Origin: Dysosmobacter welbionis
GTDB taxonomy: Bacteria > Bacillota > Clostridia > Oscillospirales > Oscillospiraceae
Direction of reading: 5' to 3'
DNA: 64,000 nt
NCBI RefSeq assembly: GCF_005121165.3
Contig: NZ_CP034413.3
Span: 434,001-498,000, forward strand
Shown here: one piece after another, positions 25,806 to 35,486 of the stretch
Layout: the number at the start of each line of letters is the position of its first letter
How positions within the stretch are numbered: the first letter of the stretch is position 1
Notes under the pieces: generated by a model
Seen by the model: the letters and a program-made list of their open reading frames with translations, nothing else
What the model was told of the DNA's origin: nothing
The model's database searches: none
Translations under genes and position numbers: made by a program

Positions 25806-26353
25806 TCAGCGCAGCTCGTCCTTCAAATTGCCGTCCAGATCCAGCCACTGGACGGCGTCCTCCGTCATCCGCATACAGCCGTGCCAGCTGTTCTCCTTGG
25901 GGATAGAAACAGAGCCGGGGTTCCAATACCACACCCCGTCCTCCAGACGCCTCATGGGCACGTGGAAGTGGCCGTAGACCACATACCCCGCCCCGTCCAG
26001 CAGGGTCTGGGAGGGCCGCTGATCCACATTGAAATGGTGGCCGTGGGTCAGGAACAGCCGCCTGCCGCACAGCTCCTCCACCTGGAAGTCCGCCTCGATG
26101 GGAAAGTGCAGCACCATCTGGTCCACCTCCGCATCACAGTTGCCGTGGACACAGAGGATCCGGTCCTTCACGCTGTTCAGCATGGCAAAGACCGCCTTGG
26201 GATCGTATCCCTCCGGCAGGTCGTTCCGGGGGCCATGGTACAGCAGGTCCCCCAGCAGCACCAGGCGGTCCGCCCCCGCTTCTCCATCAGGTCCAGCAGC
26301 TTCCGGCAGTACAGGGCACTGCCGTGAATGTCCGACGCGATCCATACGTTCAT
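25806..26353 (-). pseudogene. YfcE/MJ0936-type phosphodiesterase, split by a one-base frameshift
   Basis: From ATG 26353 the protein begins MNVWIASDIHGSALYCRKLL, holding the first metal motif (DIHG). The rest, LVLLGDLLYHGPRND, CVHGNCDAEVD, LTHGHHFNVD and YGHFHVPMRR, is in another frame. The break is at the C-run 26273-26277; six bases there would read MEKRGADRLVLLGD in one frame of about 182 residues. All metallophosphoesterase motifs are otherwise intact, so a sequencing indel is likely. Upstream gene overlaps by 4 bp. Confidence 0.75.
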
Positions 26354-26781
26354 CGTTCTTCTCTCCTGTCGTTTCGTGTCTCTTCCGGGTATGCGGGCCC
26401 AATCTCCAACTCCTCATAACCGGTCTCGCTGTCCGGCCGGCGGGTGAACACGCAGCTCCGGATTTCTGCCAGTACGATCTCGGCCGTGGTGTTCACCGTG
26501 CACCCCGGCAGCAGGTGGCCGCCGAAGGCGGAGAGGTCCTCCCGGCTGAAGCTGGCGTGAAGGTGGCAGCCGTACTCCGATACGGTGCCCATCAGGGAGA
26601 CGATCTCCACATCCTCCTCTCCGCTGCGCACCCGGACACCGGTCGCGTCCCGCAGCCGCCAGCGGGAGACGCAGCCCACACCGGAAACCACTGCCCCGGC
26701 GGCGATATGATGCGCCTTCACATAGGCCTCGATCTCCTCGTACAAATCCTGCCCCCGGCGGAGGCGGAAACAATGATACAT
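26350..26781 (-). CDS. PPC/DUF296 domain protein
   Basis: 143 residues, almost entirely one PPC (DUF296) domain: YHCFRLRRGQDLYEEIEAYV, AAGAVVSGVGCVSRWRLRD, VEIVSLMGTVSEYGCHLH, GGHLLPGCTVNTTAEIVL. Bacterial stand-alone PPC proteins trimerise; their role is unclear. The stop overlaps the yfcE start (ATGA), giving an operon with yfcE and alkD. Confidence 0.8.
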   Translation of the reverse strand: MYHCFRLRRGQDLYEEIEAYVKAHHIAAGAVVSGVGCVSRWRLRDATGVRVRSGEEDVEIVSLMGTVSEYGCHLHASFSREDLSAFGGHLLPGCTVNTTAEIVLAEIRSCVFTRRPDSETGYEELEIGPAYPEETRNDRREER

Positions 26782-26875
26782 GATGTTCCCTCCCTGATTG
26801 CCCCCGTCTCCGGCGGCTTTGCGGCTATTGTACCACGGAACGGCGCCGCGTACAACGGATTTCCGGCGACAATGT

Positions 26876-26905
26876 GCAGGGGCGCGGCTTCCGCCGCGCC
26901 CCTGC
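26876..26905. terminator. GC-rich hairpin downstream of pepD
   Basis: A 13-bp perfect stem GCAGGGGCGCGGC / GCCGCGCCCCTGC with TTCC loop, just after the pepD stop. It lacks a strong T-run, so termination is probable but not certain. Confidence 0.6.
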
Positions 26906-26908
26906 GCC

Positions 26909-28347
26909 TCATTTGGACCGCTTCAGCACTTCCAGCACGAACCGCCACACCCGCTGGACGGAGGCGATCTCCATCCGCTCCCGCGGGGTGTGGATGTCCA
27001 GCAGATTCGGGCCAATGGACACACAGTCCAGCCCCGGCAGCTTGCCGCTCAGAATACCGCACTCCACGCCCGCGTGGATGGCCTCGATCTTTGGCTTCCG
27101 GCCGTACTGCTCCTGAAAGACCTCCGTCATCAGGTCCCGCAGGGAGGAGTCCTGCCGGTACTCCCAAGCGGGATAATCCCCGGAGATGGAGACAGTGCCC
27201 CCAGCTGCGCCATCAGGGTCCGGAGGCGACGGTGGAGCATCTCCTTCTGGCTGCCCAGGGAGCTGCGGACGCAGAAGGTGGCCGTCAGGGCCGTCTGCTC
27301 CGCAGCCAGGATGCCCAGGTTCAGCGAGGTCTGCACCAGACCGTGGATCTCCATGCTCATGGCCTGGACGCCGTTGGGCAGGCAGGTGAGCATGCAGACT
27401 GCCCGCTCTGTGGACGCCCAGTCCATAGGCGTCTCCCGCACGGTGCAGGGCGCCGCCTCCACGCGGAGGCCCGGGTCCGCTGCGGCATATTCCCGGGAGA
27501 GATCCGCGGCCAATGCCTCCGCCGCCTGCCGGGCGACGGCATCGTCAGATACCACCACCTGGGCGGACGCCTCCACGGCGATGGCGTTGTCCTTTCCGCC
27601 GCCCGCCGCCGTCACCAGGCGCAGCTCCGTCCGTTCCGCCATGGCCTGGAGCAATCGGCCCAGCAGCACACAGGCATTGGCCCGGCCCTTGTGGATCTCT
27701 GTGCCGGAGTGCCCCCCGGCAAGCCCCCGGACCGTCACCTCCAGCGCCGCGCCGCCATAGGGCGCCCGGGTCACGGGCAGAGTGCACTGGGCCATGCTTC
27801 CGCCTGCGCAGCTGACGGTGAAGATCCCCTCCTCTTCGGAGTCCACGTTGATGAGCTTCCGCCCCCGGAGAGGCGCGGCGTCCAGGGCCTCCGCTCCCAG
27901 CATTCCGATCTCCTCGTCCGTGGTGAGGACCACCTCCAGCCGGGGGTGGGGGATCGCCTGATCGTCCAGGATCGCCAGGGCCATGGCCACCGCAATGCCG
28001 TCATCGCCGCCCAGGGTGGTGCCCTTCGCCCGGACGCAGCCGTCCTCCACCAGCAGGTCCAGGCCCTCTCCGGCCATGTCCTTGGTGCAGCCGGGCTCTT
28101 TTTCACACACCATATCCAGGTGGCCTTGAAGAATGACGGGTGCCGCCGCCTCATACCCGGGCGTGGCCTCCTGGATGATAATGACGTTCCCCGCCTGGTC
28201 CTGATGGCACTCCAGCCCCCGCTCCCTGGCAAAGGCTGCGCACCAGTCGCTGACCGCCTGGCAGTTCCGGGAGCCGTGGGGGATGGCACACAGCTCCTCA
28301 AAGAAGCGGAACACCCCCTGGGGCTCCAACTGTTCCAACACGCGCAT
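26909..28347 (-). pseudogene. pepD: PepD-type Xaa-His dipeptidase (M20), split by a one-base frameshift
   Basis: Starts at ATG 28347 (MRVLEQLEPQGVFRFFEEL, IPHGSRN). M20 metal-site motifs are visible: LQGHLDMV, TLGGDDGIAVAM, TTDEEIGMLGAE, and LAGGHSGTEIHKGRANA. The frame breaks at the C-run 27198-27202; one more base continues LGGTVSISGDYPAWEY, QEQYGRKPKIEAIHAGVECG and MEIASVQRVW to 26909, for about 479 residues. Aminoacyl-histidine dipeptidases hydrolyse dipeptides such as carnosine. The intact remainder argues for an indel error rather than a dead gene. Confidence 0.8.
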
Positions 28348-28450
28348 AAACACTCCTTTCCCGGCGGGCCATTCTCCCGGCGCCGCCGTCTGTTTCCGCC
28401 TTGTAGTATATCCCATTCCCAGGGGCGGCGCAAGCCGATTGGGAAAAACA

Positions 28451-28484
28451 GAAGAGGCGCCGGCCATTTTGCCGGTGCCTCTTC
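28451..28484 (-). terminator. terminator of the two-component operon
   Basis: Stem GAAGAGGCGCCGGC / GCCGGTGCCTCTTC, 6-nt loop, followed on the minus strand by TGTTTTTC. Sits 16 bp after the histidine kinase stop. Confidence 0.75.
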
Positions 28485-28499
28485 CCCGTGCGCTGTCTC

Positions 28500-30536
28500 T
28501 CACGAAAGCTCAGAGAACCGCAGGACCACCTTGAACAAGTCTCCGTCCACAGTCAGCTCCAGGGTGCCCTTCTGGAGCTCTGTCAGGCTCCGGGCGATGG
28601 AAAGGCCCAGGCCGTTTCCCTCGCCGCCTCGGGCGGCGTCTCCCCGGACGAACCGTTCCAGCAGTTCCTCCGCCGGGATATCTAACGGCGCCCGGGAGGT
28701 GTTTTTGAAGGAGATCACCGCCTGGCCGTCTCGCTCCTCCAGCGTCAGGTACACCCGGGTGCCCCGCTGGGCGTACTTACAGATGTTGTTCATCAGGTTG
28801 TCGAACACCCGCCACAGCCGTCGGCCGTCCGCCAGGATGGTCACCGCTGTCTCCGGTTGCCGGGTTACCAGGTCCAGGCCCGCGTCCTTCAGCTTCTGTT
28901 CGTACTCCCCTGCCGCCTGGGTCAGCAGCACGCCAGGCTGGCAGGGGGCCAGATTCACCTCCAGATTCCCTGTGGAGGCCTTGGACGCCTCCACCAGATC
29001 CTCGATCAGCCGCTTCAGCCGCTCGGACTGGCGGGTGAGGACAGCCGCGTACTCCGGGATCTTCTCACTGTTCGGGGGCTCCTTTCCGATGAGGTCCGCG
29101 TAATTGATGATGGAGGTCAGGGGCGTCTTGATGTCGTGGGACACGTTGGTGATGAGCTCCGTTTTCATCCGCTCGCTGCGCATCCGCTGGTCCACCGCCG
29201 CCGCCATGCCCTGGGCGATGTGGTTCAGGTCCTCGCCGTGGGATTTGAAGTCCAGCACCATCCGGCTGGTGTCCACCTGATAGCTCAGGTCCCCGGCGGC
29301 CAGAGCCCGGCCGCCCAGCAGCAGCTTCCGGCACATGAGGGCCAAAGCCAGCACCGCCAGGAGCAGCAGGAGCTTCTCAAAGATCCACAGGAGCGCCAGC
29401 AGGCCCCAGCTCCAGGCGAACATGCTGAACAGGATCCCAAGGCCCTCCAGGACACAGAGGCCCAGGAACACCAGCACGGTCTTGCCCACCAGGGGGACGT
29501 TGTGAAGCAGTCCCGCCAGCCCATGCGCTGCGCCCCGGAGGCCGCTGCCCAGGGCCCGAAGGACCGCCCCGCCGCCACGGCGGAGCAAGCGGAGGGCCAC
29601 ATAGACCACTGTATTCCTCCACCAGCCACCCAGTTTGAGCCGCAGGGCCAGGGACATGCACCAGCCGGTAAAGACGCCCGCCAGGGCGGCAGGACCCAGT
29701 ACCACAGCCAGCACCACGCCAATGCCTCCAAAGTTGGCCTCCACCACCAGTTGGATGCCCAAGAACAGCCCCAGTGCCACCGCCGCCGTCAGAAGGTCCA
29801 GTGGGATCCGTGTCCCCCAGCCGGGACGGACGCCGTCCACGTAAGGATGGTGCCCGGCGGCACACAGCAGGAAGATGAAGCAGACTGTCACCAGCAGCGC
29901 CGCAGCAGCGATGATGGCGTAGATCCAGTAGCGGAGGGCGTAGGCCAGTTCCGCCAGCCGGTTGGCCAGGGCGTAGTCGTCGTCATAAACAAACACAGAG
30001 GACAGCGGCACTGTAATCCGCACGGTATAAGCGTTCTCAACAACGCCGGCGCTGGGCCGTTCCGGATTTGCCCAGTCATAGGAAAATCTGAACTGCCACG
30101 GACTATCATATTCTGCAAGCCCCGTGTACCAGAGCTCCCTGCCGGTCTTATCCTGTACCATGACGTAAGAGATGTTCCGCTCCGCACAGTAGCTGTCTGC
30201 TGCTTCCGTATTCATCTGGTATACCTGCTCTTCACTGTTCCAGATCAGGAAATTGAGAAGCGTCTGCCCGTCTCCCCAGGCGATATTGGAAAACAGCTCC
30301 TGCTTGAAAGCCGTCTCGCTGGTGACATAGACGTCGGTGCTGTACAAAAACACCGCGCCCAGCACACCGCCGGCGGTAACGGCGGTCATCACCAGCATCA
30401 GCAGAAAGGCTATGACCTTGGCCGCCGTACTCTCCGTGAGCCTCTTTTTCCGTTTCGGTGCCGGAGGCTGCATGGGCTGCTCCTCCATCACCGCCTGGGC
30501 GATCTCCTTTTCGATGTTCTGTTCGATGGCCTTCAT
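28500..30536 (-). CDS. membrane sensor histidine kinase
   Basis: 678 residues. One membrane helix near 37-60, an extracytoplasmic sensor region (about 65-200), then a cluster of further helices (about 205-400) with no typical named sensor domain. Cytoplasmic part: HAMP-like DTSRMVLDFKSHGEDLNHIA, H-box VSHDIKTPLTSIINYADLI near 465, N-box DNLMNNICKYAQRG, G-box GEGNGLGLSIARSLTEL. It phosphorylates the response regulator at 30533, whose stop overlaps this start by 4 bp. The multi-helix membrane core suggests sensing of a membrane-active stress; the ligand cannot be told. Confidence 0.85.
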   Translation of the reverse strand: MKAIEQNIEKEIAQAVMEEQPMQPPAPKRKKRLTESTAAKVIAFLLMLVMTAVTAGGVLGAVFLYSTDVYVTSETAFKQELFSNIAWGDGQTLLNFLIWNSEEQVYQMNTEAADSYCAERNISYVMVQDKTGRELWYTGLAEYDSPWQFRFSYDWANPERPSAGVVENAYTVRITVPLSSVFVYDDDYALANRLAELAYALRYWIYAIIAAAALLVTVCFIFLLCAAGHHPYVDGVRPGWGTRIPLDLLTAAVALGLFLGIQLVVEANFGGIGVVLAVVLGPAALAGVFTGWCMSLALRLKLGGWWRNTVVYVALRLLRRGGGAVLRALGSGLRGAAHGLAGLLHNVPLVGKTVLVFLGLCVLEGLGILFSMFAWSWGLLALLWIFEKLLLLLAVLALALMCRKLLLGGRALAAGDLSYQVDTSRMVLDFKSHGEDLNHIAQGMAAAVDQRMRSERMKTELITNVSHDIKTPLTSIINYADLIGKEPPNSEKIPEYAAVLTRQSERLKRLIEDLVEASKASTGNLEVNLAPCQPGVLLTQAAGEYEQKLKDAGLDLVTRQPETAVTILADGRRLWRVFDNLMNNICKYAQRGTRVYLTLEERDGQAVISFKNTSRAPLDIPAEELLERFVRGDAARGGEGNGLGLSIARSLTELQKGTLELTVDGDLFKVVLRFSELS

Positions 30537-31231
30537 GCCCGCATCCCCTTTTCCAGTTTGTACCCCTGGCCCCAGACCACCTTTAAGTATCTGGGCTCCG
30601 CCGGGTCGATCTCGATCTTCTCCCGCAGGTGGCGGATGTGAACCGCCACTGTGTTCTCACTGCCGAAGGGAGCGTCCTTCCATACCTTCCGGTAGATCTC
30701 CCTGGGGGAGAACACCTGCCCCGGGTGCTCCAGCAGCAGCTTCAGAATATCGTACTCCGTGGGCGTCAGAGCTACCGGATCCCCATCCACGGCGACGGTC
30801 TTCTCCCGGTCGTCCATCTGGATAGTGCCCAGGGTCAGCACCTCCGGCCGGAGTGCACCGCTCCCCAGCTGGAAGTACCGCCGCAGCTGGCTGCGGACCC
30901 GGGCAGCCACCTCCACCGGGTTGAAGGGCTTGGTGATGTAGTCGTCTGCCCCCACGTTGAGGCCCAGGATCTTATCCGTGTCCTCGCTCTTGGCAGTCAG
31001 CAGGATCACCGGCACGTTACTCACCTGCCGGAGCTTTGCCAAAGCGGTAATCCCGTCCATCTCCGGCATCATAATGTCCAGCAGCACCAGATGGATGTCC
31101 TTCCGCTCCAGGGCATCCAGAGCCTCCTGACCCGTGTGGGCCTCCAGCAAATGGTAGTCCGGATTGGCCAGGTAGATTTTCAGCGCGTTGACGATGTCCT
31201 GTTCATCGTCGCAGATCAGGATGTTATACAT
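30533..31231 (-). CDS. OmpR-family response regulator
   Basis: 232 residues. Receiver domain with DDEQD, phospho-acceptor Asp52 in LVLLDIMMPEMDG, Lys in LLTAKSED, and a C-terminal winged helix (VDGDPVALTPTEYDILKLLL, VWKDAPFGSENTVAVHIRHL). Partner of the kinase at 28500, coupled by ATGA. No target promoter identified here. Confidence 0.9.
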   Translation of the reverse strand: MYNILICDDEQDIVNALKIYLANPDYHLLEAHTGQEALDALERKDIHLVLLDIMMPEMDGITALAKLRQVSNVPVILLTAKSEDTDKILGLNVGADDYITKPFNPVEVAARVRSQLRRYFQLGSGALRPEVLTLGTIQMDDREKTVAVDGDPVALTPTEYDILKLLLEHPGQVFSPREIYRKVWKDAPFGSENTVAVHIRHLREKIEIDPAEPRYLKVVWGQGYKLEKGMRA

Positions 31232-31662
31232 GGGGCTCCCTCCTTGGCTTCCATGATACCGGATGGCGGTTTAATAAAAAACCGGGAAACTTCTTAAGAT
31301 TTTATGAAGACCGCTTTCGGTGCCGCCTTCCGCCGGGCGGCACAGCCGGACAAACGGGAATCTCTGAACGCACGGAGCGGCCCCCGCCCATACGGGCGGG
31401 GGCCGCCTGCCCCGGATCCGCCCCAGCACGCTGCCGCAGCGGTCTGTCTGGACCTCGTCGAAGCCGGATTCCTCCATCTTCCCACTGTACCAGTTCTGCC
31501 ACCCCCTGCTCCCGGCCGGAGGGGCCGGGGATGCGGACGGTCTCCTGGCAGAAGGGATCAGCAGTTCCTCCCGGCTGTCCTGTTCACTCCATTTTCCGCA
31601 GCGCACCGCGCTGCTTAAGATACTCCTATGGTAGGGGATTTCGCCGGAAAAATCAACCCCGG
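31232..31662. other. gene-free region with GC palindrome
   Basis: No ORF here has plausible start, codon pattern or recognised family. The left end probably holds the response-regulator promoter (not clear). At 31377-31406 is a perfect 13-bp palindrome (GCGGCCCCCGCCC / GGGCGGGGGCCGC, loop ATAC) without a T-tract. Confidence 0.5.
31377..31406. repeat. perfect 13-bp GC inverted repeat
   Basis: GCGGCCCCCGCCC, loop ATAC, GGGCGGGGGCCGC. Very stable but lacking a T-run on either strand. Could be a transcript barrier or a small-RNA structure; no gene context explains it. Confidence 0.5.
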
Positions 31663-31702
31663 AAAAAAGCCGCCCGGCGGGAGTTTCCCGCCGGGCGGCT
31701 TT
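31663..31702 (-). terminator. terminator of cysteine desulfidase gene
   Basis: Stem AAGCCGCCCGGCGGGA / TCCCGCCGGGCGGCTT with 3-nt loop, then T6 on the minus strand. Lies just downstream of the gene ending at 31724. Confidence 0.85.
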
Positions 31703-31723
31703 GAAGGACGCAGGCGCATACAT

Positions 31724-33001
31724 TTAGGCGTCCTTCTTCATCATGATGTCCAGGATGGTCTTGTCGGTCTCCACCATGCCGGGGGTGCTGACCAGGCCCA
31801 TGTTGCGGATGGCCTGCTCCGGCGTCTTGCCGCAGATGCCGTCCGTGGACTGGAGCACCACATCGCTCATGGCCAGTTGGGCACACATGATGGCGGCGTT
31901 GGTGGCAGTAGCCAGCTTCAGGGCGCAGCCGATCTTGCCGCCGTCGCAGATCATACCGGTGAGGTTGCCGCTCATGTTGATGATGGCCTTGCCGATCTGC
32001 TCATCGCTGCCGCCCATCAGCCACACCATGGACGCGGCGGAGGCGGTGGCGGCAGAGACGCCGCAGCCGCAGGTGGCAGACAGCTTGCCGGTGAAGATCT
32101 TGATATACACGTTCAGGGTGTGGGAAAAGGCCAGCGCCTTTTCCAGCTGCTCCTTGGAGGAGCCCAGGTGCTTGGCCAGCTCCACCACAGGGATGATGGC
32201 AGTGATGCCGTGGTTGCCGCTGCCGGCGCTGCTCATAACGGCGTAGGGGCAGCCGCTCATGCGGCCCTCGGCGCTGCTGGCCACCCGCAGCATGGTGTTG
32301 GCCGCGAAGCTGTCGCCCAGCAGGTCTGCCTTCTTCAGGGCCGTGGCGATGCCAACGCCCAGGGTGTGCTCCAGGCCGAAGTCGGCCAGCTTCTCATTCA
32401 TATCCATGCCATCCAGCATGAAGGCCAGCTCCTCCTCGCTGCACTGGTCCACCAGGGCGCGGATCTCCGCCACAGTCATGGGAGCCAGCCGCTCATGGAG
32501 CTCATCCTGTCCACCGGCCGCATACTCCTTCTTCACCAGCACGTCGTTGTTCCGCACGGTGAGGACGATGTTGGAGTGGGTACCCCGGATCTCGCTGATG
32601 CCGATGCCGGCGGTGGTGATTACCTCTGCCCGGGCATACAACTGTGTCTCCTCCTGCTTGATCATCACCACCACATGGCGACCCTCCACCAGCCGGATGG
32701 CCTCGTCGCTGACGGCGGGGGTGATGTCCTCCAGCAGCTGGAGGCTCTTCTCCGGGTTGTGCAAGCAGGCGCCCAGAGCGGCGGCGTACTTCAGCCCCAC
32801 CCGGGAGAAGCCGGGGATGCCCACGCTCATGCCGTTCTTATAGATGCCGGGGTTGACTTCCACCTTGATGGAGACGATGTCTCCGCCGATGGCATGGCTG
32901 GCGTCAGCGGTGGCCAGGGCCACGCACACCGGCTCCGTGCATCCCAGAGCGGGGACGACCTCCTGCCGCAGCAGGGTCAGCAGTTCTTCTTTCGTAATCA
33001 T
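31724..33001 (-). CDS. L-cysteine desulfidase (CyuA/CdsB, UPF0597 family)
   Basis: 425 residues, full length for UPF0597. Family marks: [19 protein letters not shown] with Cys21, [71 protein letters not shown]. These proteins bind an Fe-S cluster through conserved cysteines and break L-cysteine into pyruvate, sulfide and ammonia. It is divergent from the sigma-54 activator at 33194 and has a consensus sigma-54 promoter at 33071-33085. This pairing resembles the SigL/CdsR-controlled cdsB of Clostridioides difficile. L-serine dehydratase activity is the main alternative. Confidence 0.8.
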   Translation of the reverse strand: MITKEELLTLLRQEVVPALGCTEPVCVALATADASHAIGGDIVSIKVEVNPGIYKNGMSVGIPGFSRVGLKYAAALGACLHNPEKSLQLLEDITPAVSDEAIRLVEGRHVVVMIKQEETQLYARAEVITTAGIGISEIRGTHSNIVLTVRNNDVLVKKEYAAGGQDELHERLAPMTVAEIRALVDQCSEEELAFMLDGMDMNEKLADFGLEHTLGVGIATALKKADLLGDSFAANTMLRVASSAEGRMSGCPYAVMSSAGSGNHGITAIIPVVELAKHLGSSKEQLEKALAFSHTLNVYIKIFTGKLSATCGCGVSAATASAASMVWLMGGSDEQIGKAIINMSGNLTGMICDGGKIGCALKLATATNAAIMCAQLAMSDVVLQSTDGICGKTPEQAIRNMGLVSTPGMVETDKTILDIMMKKDA

Positions 33002-33070
33002 GAGGGAAGCTCCTTTCTGTATCCAGGCGAATCTCCAATGGCCCGCAACATATTCAACCTGATAAGATAA

Positions 33071-33085
33071 GCAAATCTCGTGCCA
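33071..33085 (-). promoter_or_regulatory. sigma-54 promoter of cysteine desulfidase
   Basis: On the minus strand TGGCAC-GAGAT-TTGC, a perfect match to the sigma-54 consensus TGGCAC-N5-TTGC (-24/-12). About 70 bp upstream of the desulfidase start (33001). Confidence 0.88.
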
Positions 33086-33153
33086 ACTGCTTCCCCCGTG
33101 AATTTCCTGAAAAAACAGCCTCTCCCCCCTTGTAAAGGAGAGCGAATTATGGG

Positions 33154-33175
33154 AAAATGGTCAAAGTAAATGGTT
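33154..33175. promoter_or_regulatory. possible upstream activator site of the sigma-54 promoter
   Basis: Contains AAATGGTC and AAATGGTT, 14 bp apart. The latter word recurs inverted (AACCATTT, 35262-35269) upstream of the second sigma-54 promoter. It is about 70-90 bp upstream of the 33071 promoter, a usual enhancer distance. Confidence 0.35.
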
Positions 33176-33193
33176 AATTGGGAGGTGAGCTGC

Positions 33194-35242
33194 GTGGAAA
33201 AAAAGGCAATCTCCATCATTGCGCTGGACCCCAGAGCTGCCCGCTCCTATGGACGGGATGTGGAGGGCCTGTTCGGAGAGGTGGCGGATGTCTCGGTGTT
33301 TTCCGTCATGGACGGGAGCGCCATGGGCATGCTGCCCCATGCGGATCTGTTTGCCGCCTCCACGGACGCCTTTGGGTCGCCGGAAGAGCTGGCCCGCCAC
33401 GTGCCTATCGACAGTCAGACCATGGCGGTGCAGGCCTCCTTCCGCTGGCAGGAGCTGCGGCGGCTGAAGGAACTGCCCGCCGGCAGCCGGGTGCTGTTTG
33501 TCAACATGACGGAGACCATGGCCCGGGAGGCCATCGCCCAGCTGGAGCAGTTCGGCATCACCCACGTCCATTGGATTCCCTTCTATCCCGGGGCAGAGCT
33601 GCCGGGGGATGTGCACATCGCAGTGACACCGGACGAGATGCGCTATGTGCCGGAGGAGATCGAGACCAAAATCGACGTGGGACAGCGGGCCTGCACCTCC
33701 GGCATGATGATCGAGATCGCCCTGCGGCTGGGGCTGGAGCATCTGCTGGAGACGGAGAAGTTCCAGACCTATTTCCAATCGATTGCAACCAGCAATTACA
33801 GCTTTGACCAGATGTTCGCCCGCTCCATCCGGCTCGAGAGCCAATTCCATATTTTAATGGAGACGCTGGAGGACGGCGTGGTGGGCGTCAACGAACGGGG
33901 CGAGGTCTTCGCCTGCAACCGCCATGCGGAGGAAATCACCCGTACCAGCGCCGACTTGGTGATGGGCAAGCCGGCCTCTCAGGTCTTCCCCTATCTCCCC
34001 TTCTCGAAATGTTTACAGGAACGGGAGCGGCTGCCTGCCAAAATCATCCGCCTCAACGGCATCAACGTCAGCGCGGAGGTGGTGCCGGTGATGCGGCAGC
34101 GGGCCTGCATCGGCGCGTTTGCCATCCTGCAGCGGTTCAACGACGTGGAGGCCCGGCAGAGCCAGCTGCGCAACCAGCTGCTTCACAAGGGCTACCGCGC
34201 CAAGTACGGCTTTGAGGATGTGATCGGGGAGTCGGATGCCATCCAGAAGGCCAAGGAGGTGCTGCGGCGGATGGCTGTCAGCGAGAGCCCCATCCTGCTG
34301 ATCGGCGAGACCGGCACCGGCAAGGAGCTGTTCGCCCACGCGGTCCACCGGGCCTCCCGGCGGCGGAACGGGCCCTTCGTGGCCATCAACGTGGCGGCCT
34401 TCCCGGAAAACCTGCTGGAGAGCGAGCTCTTCGGCTATGAGGAGGGGGCCTTCACCGGCGCCAAAAAGGGCGGCCGCCTGGGCCTGCTTGAGATCTCCCA
34501 CCAGGGCACGCTGTTTCTGGACGAGGTGGAGGGCATGAGTCCGGCTCTTCAGGTCAAGCTGCTCCGGGTCCTGCAGGAACGGGAGATCATGCGGGTGGGC
34601 GGCACCTCCATCATTCCCATCGACGTGCGGATCGTGGCCGCCACCAACGAGTCTCTGGAGCGGAAGGTGGCGGAGGGCACCTTCCGCCGGGATCTGTATT
34701 ACCGTCTCAGCACCCTGCCCATCGTCATCCCGCCCCTGTCGGAGCGGGGGGACGATCTGTTCCTGATCCTGGAGCAGTTCCAAAAGGAGCTGGGCGGCAG
34801 CTTCCGCCTGACGCCTCAGGTGCGGGGCTTTCTGAAATCCTACTCCTGGCCGGGCAACATCCGGGAGCTGCGGAACGTAGTGGAGTACTTTCTCTACACC
34901 GGCCACGATCCCATCACCATGGAGGACCTGCCCCCCACCGTGTTCCACAGAGCCCCGCAGGCGCCGATCCGGCAGTTGCCGGAGACGCCGCAGCAGCCTT
35001 CTTCTGATGTGTTCCGCTTTGTGCTGGAACAGCTGTATCAGGCCTCAGAGGCCCGGCAGCCCATCGGCCGGGAGCGGCTGCTGCAGCTGGCGCGGGATGC
35101 TTTTGTCCCCACTTCCCAACAGGAAATCCGAAGCATTCTGGCCCAGATGGCAGACCAGGGACTGGTCCGGGTCAGCCGGGGGAGGGGCGGCAGCCAGCTG
35201 ACGCCGGAGGGCCGGCAGCTATACGAAACTGGTCGAATTTGA
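33194..35242 (+). CDS. sigma-54-dependent activator (PrpR-N / PAS / AAA+)
   Basis: 682 residues from GTG 33194, with GGAGG 8 bp upstream. Residues about 1-195 form a PrpR-N-like sensor ([20 protein letters not shown]), about 205-310 a PAS domain ([20 protein letters not shown]), and about 330-560 the AAA+ core with Walker [27 protein letters not shown] (GAFTGA loop that contacts sigma-54) and [11 protein letters not shown]. The C-terminus is not a Fis helix but a winged-helix-like domain ([36 protein letters not shown]). Lies between two sigma-54 promoters it very likely controls. Similar in plan to CdsR-type cysteine regulators. Confidence 0.87.
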   Translation: MEKKAISIIALDPRAARSYGRDVEGLFGEVADVSVFSVMDGSAMGMLPHADLFAASTDAFGSPEELARHVPIDSQTMAVQASFRWQELRRLKELPAGSRVLFVNMTETMAREAIAQLEQFGITHVHWIPFYPGAELPGDVHIAVTPDEMRYVPEEIETKIDVGQRACTSGMMIEIALRLGLEHLLETEKFQTYFQSIATSNYSFDQMFARSIRLESQFHILMETLEDGVVGVNERGEVFACNRHAEEITRTSADLVMGKPASQVFPYLPFSKCLQERERLPAKIIRLNGINVSAEVVPVMRQRACIGAFAILQRFNDVEARQSQLRNQLLHKGYRAKYGFEDVIGESDAIQKAKEVLRRMAVSESPILLIGETGTGKELFAHAVHRASRRRNGPFVAINVAAFPENLLESELFGYEEGAFTGAKKGGRLGLLEISHQGTLFLDEVEGMSPALQVKLLRVLQEREIMRVGGTSIIPIDVRIVAATNESLERKVAEGTFRRDLYYRLSTLPIVIPPLSERGDDLFLILEQFQKELGGSFRLTPQVRGFLKSYSWPGNIRELRNVVEYFLYTGHDPITMEDLPPTVFHRAPQAPIRQLPETPQQPSSDVFRFVLEQLYQASEARQPIGRERLLQLARDAFVPTSQQEIRSILAQMADQGLVRVSRGRGGSQLTPEGRQLYETGRI

Positions 35243-35261
35243 TATTTAGATCAACCAATAA

Positions 35262-35269
35262 AACCATTT
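35262..35269. promoter_or_regulatory. possible upstream activator half-site
   Basis: AACCATTT, the reverse complement of AAATGGTT at 33168-33175, about 150 bp before the 35421 sigma-54 promoter. Short, so weak evidence. Confidence 0.25.
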
Positions 35270-35305
35270 GAAAGCAAATTTGAGAAAACCGGTACCAAAA
35301 TACGG

Positions 35306-35351
35306 CTCCGGGCGGGTTTGGCTTATCTGCCAAACCCGCCCGGAGATTTTT
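35306..35351 (+). terminator. terminator of the sigma-54 activator gene
   Basis: A 17-bp perfect stem (CTCCGGGCGGGTTTGGC / GCCAAACCCGCCCGGAG) with 6-nt loop, followed by ATTTTTGG. It isolates the downstream operon, which starts from its own sigma-54 promoter. Confidence 0.85.
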
Positions 35352-35420
35352 GGTTAGAATTTCCGATTGTCTCCTCTGTTTTAAATTCTTTTTCCGTTTC
35401 CTCGGTAATTCCCGCTTTTT

Positions 35421-35437
35421 TGGCATATATTTTGCTA
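35421..35437 (+). promoter_or_regulatory. sigma-54 promoter of C-S lyase/symporter operon
   Basis: TGGCAT-ATATT-TTGCTA, one mismatch from TGGCAC-N5-TTGC with invariant GG and GC correctly spaced by 10 bp. It is about 50 bp upstream of the aminotransferase-like gene. The second sigma-54 promoter flanking the activator. Confidence 0.85.
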
Positions 35438-35486
35438 TATAACAAAGCATCAGCGCACAAGAACGCCGCAGAAAGGATGGATACTA

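Noticed and set aside
26029-29103. Very long plus-strand open frame (1,024 codons)
   Set aside because: It lies antisense to yfcE, the PPC gene, pepD and the histidine kinase, is Pro/Arg/Ser-rich with no domain, and results from high GC.
31271-31723. Minus-strand 150-codon open frame between the response regulator and desulfidase genes
   Set aside because: It runs across the desulfidase terminator and the GC palindrome and has no ribosome site or family resemblance.
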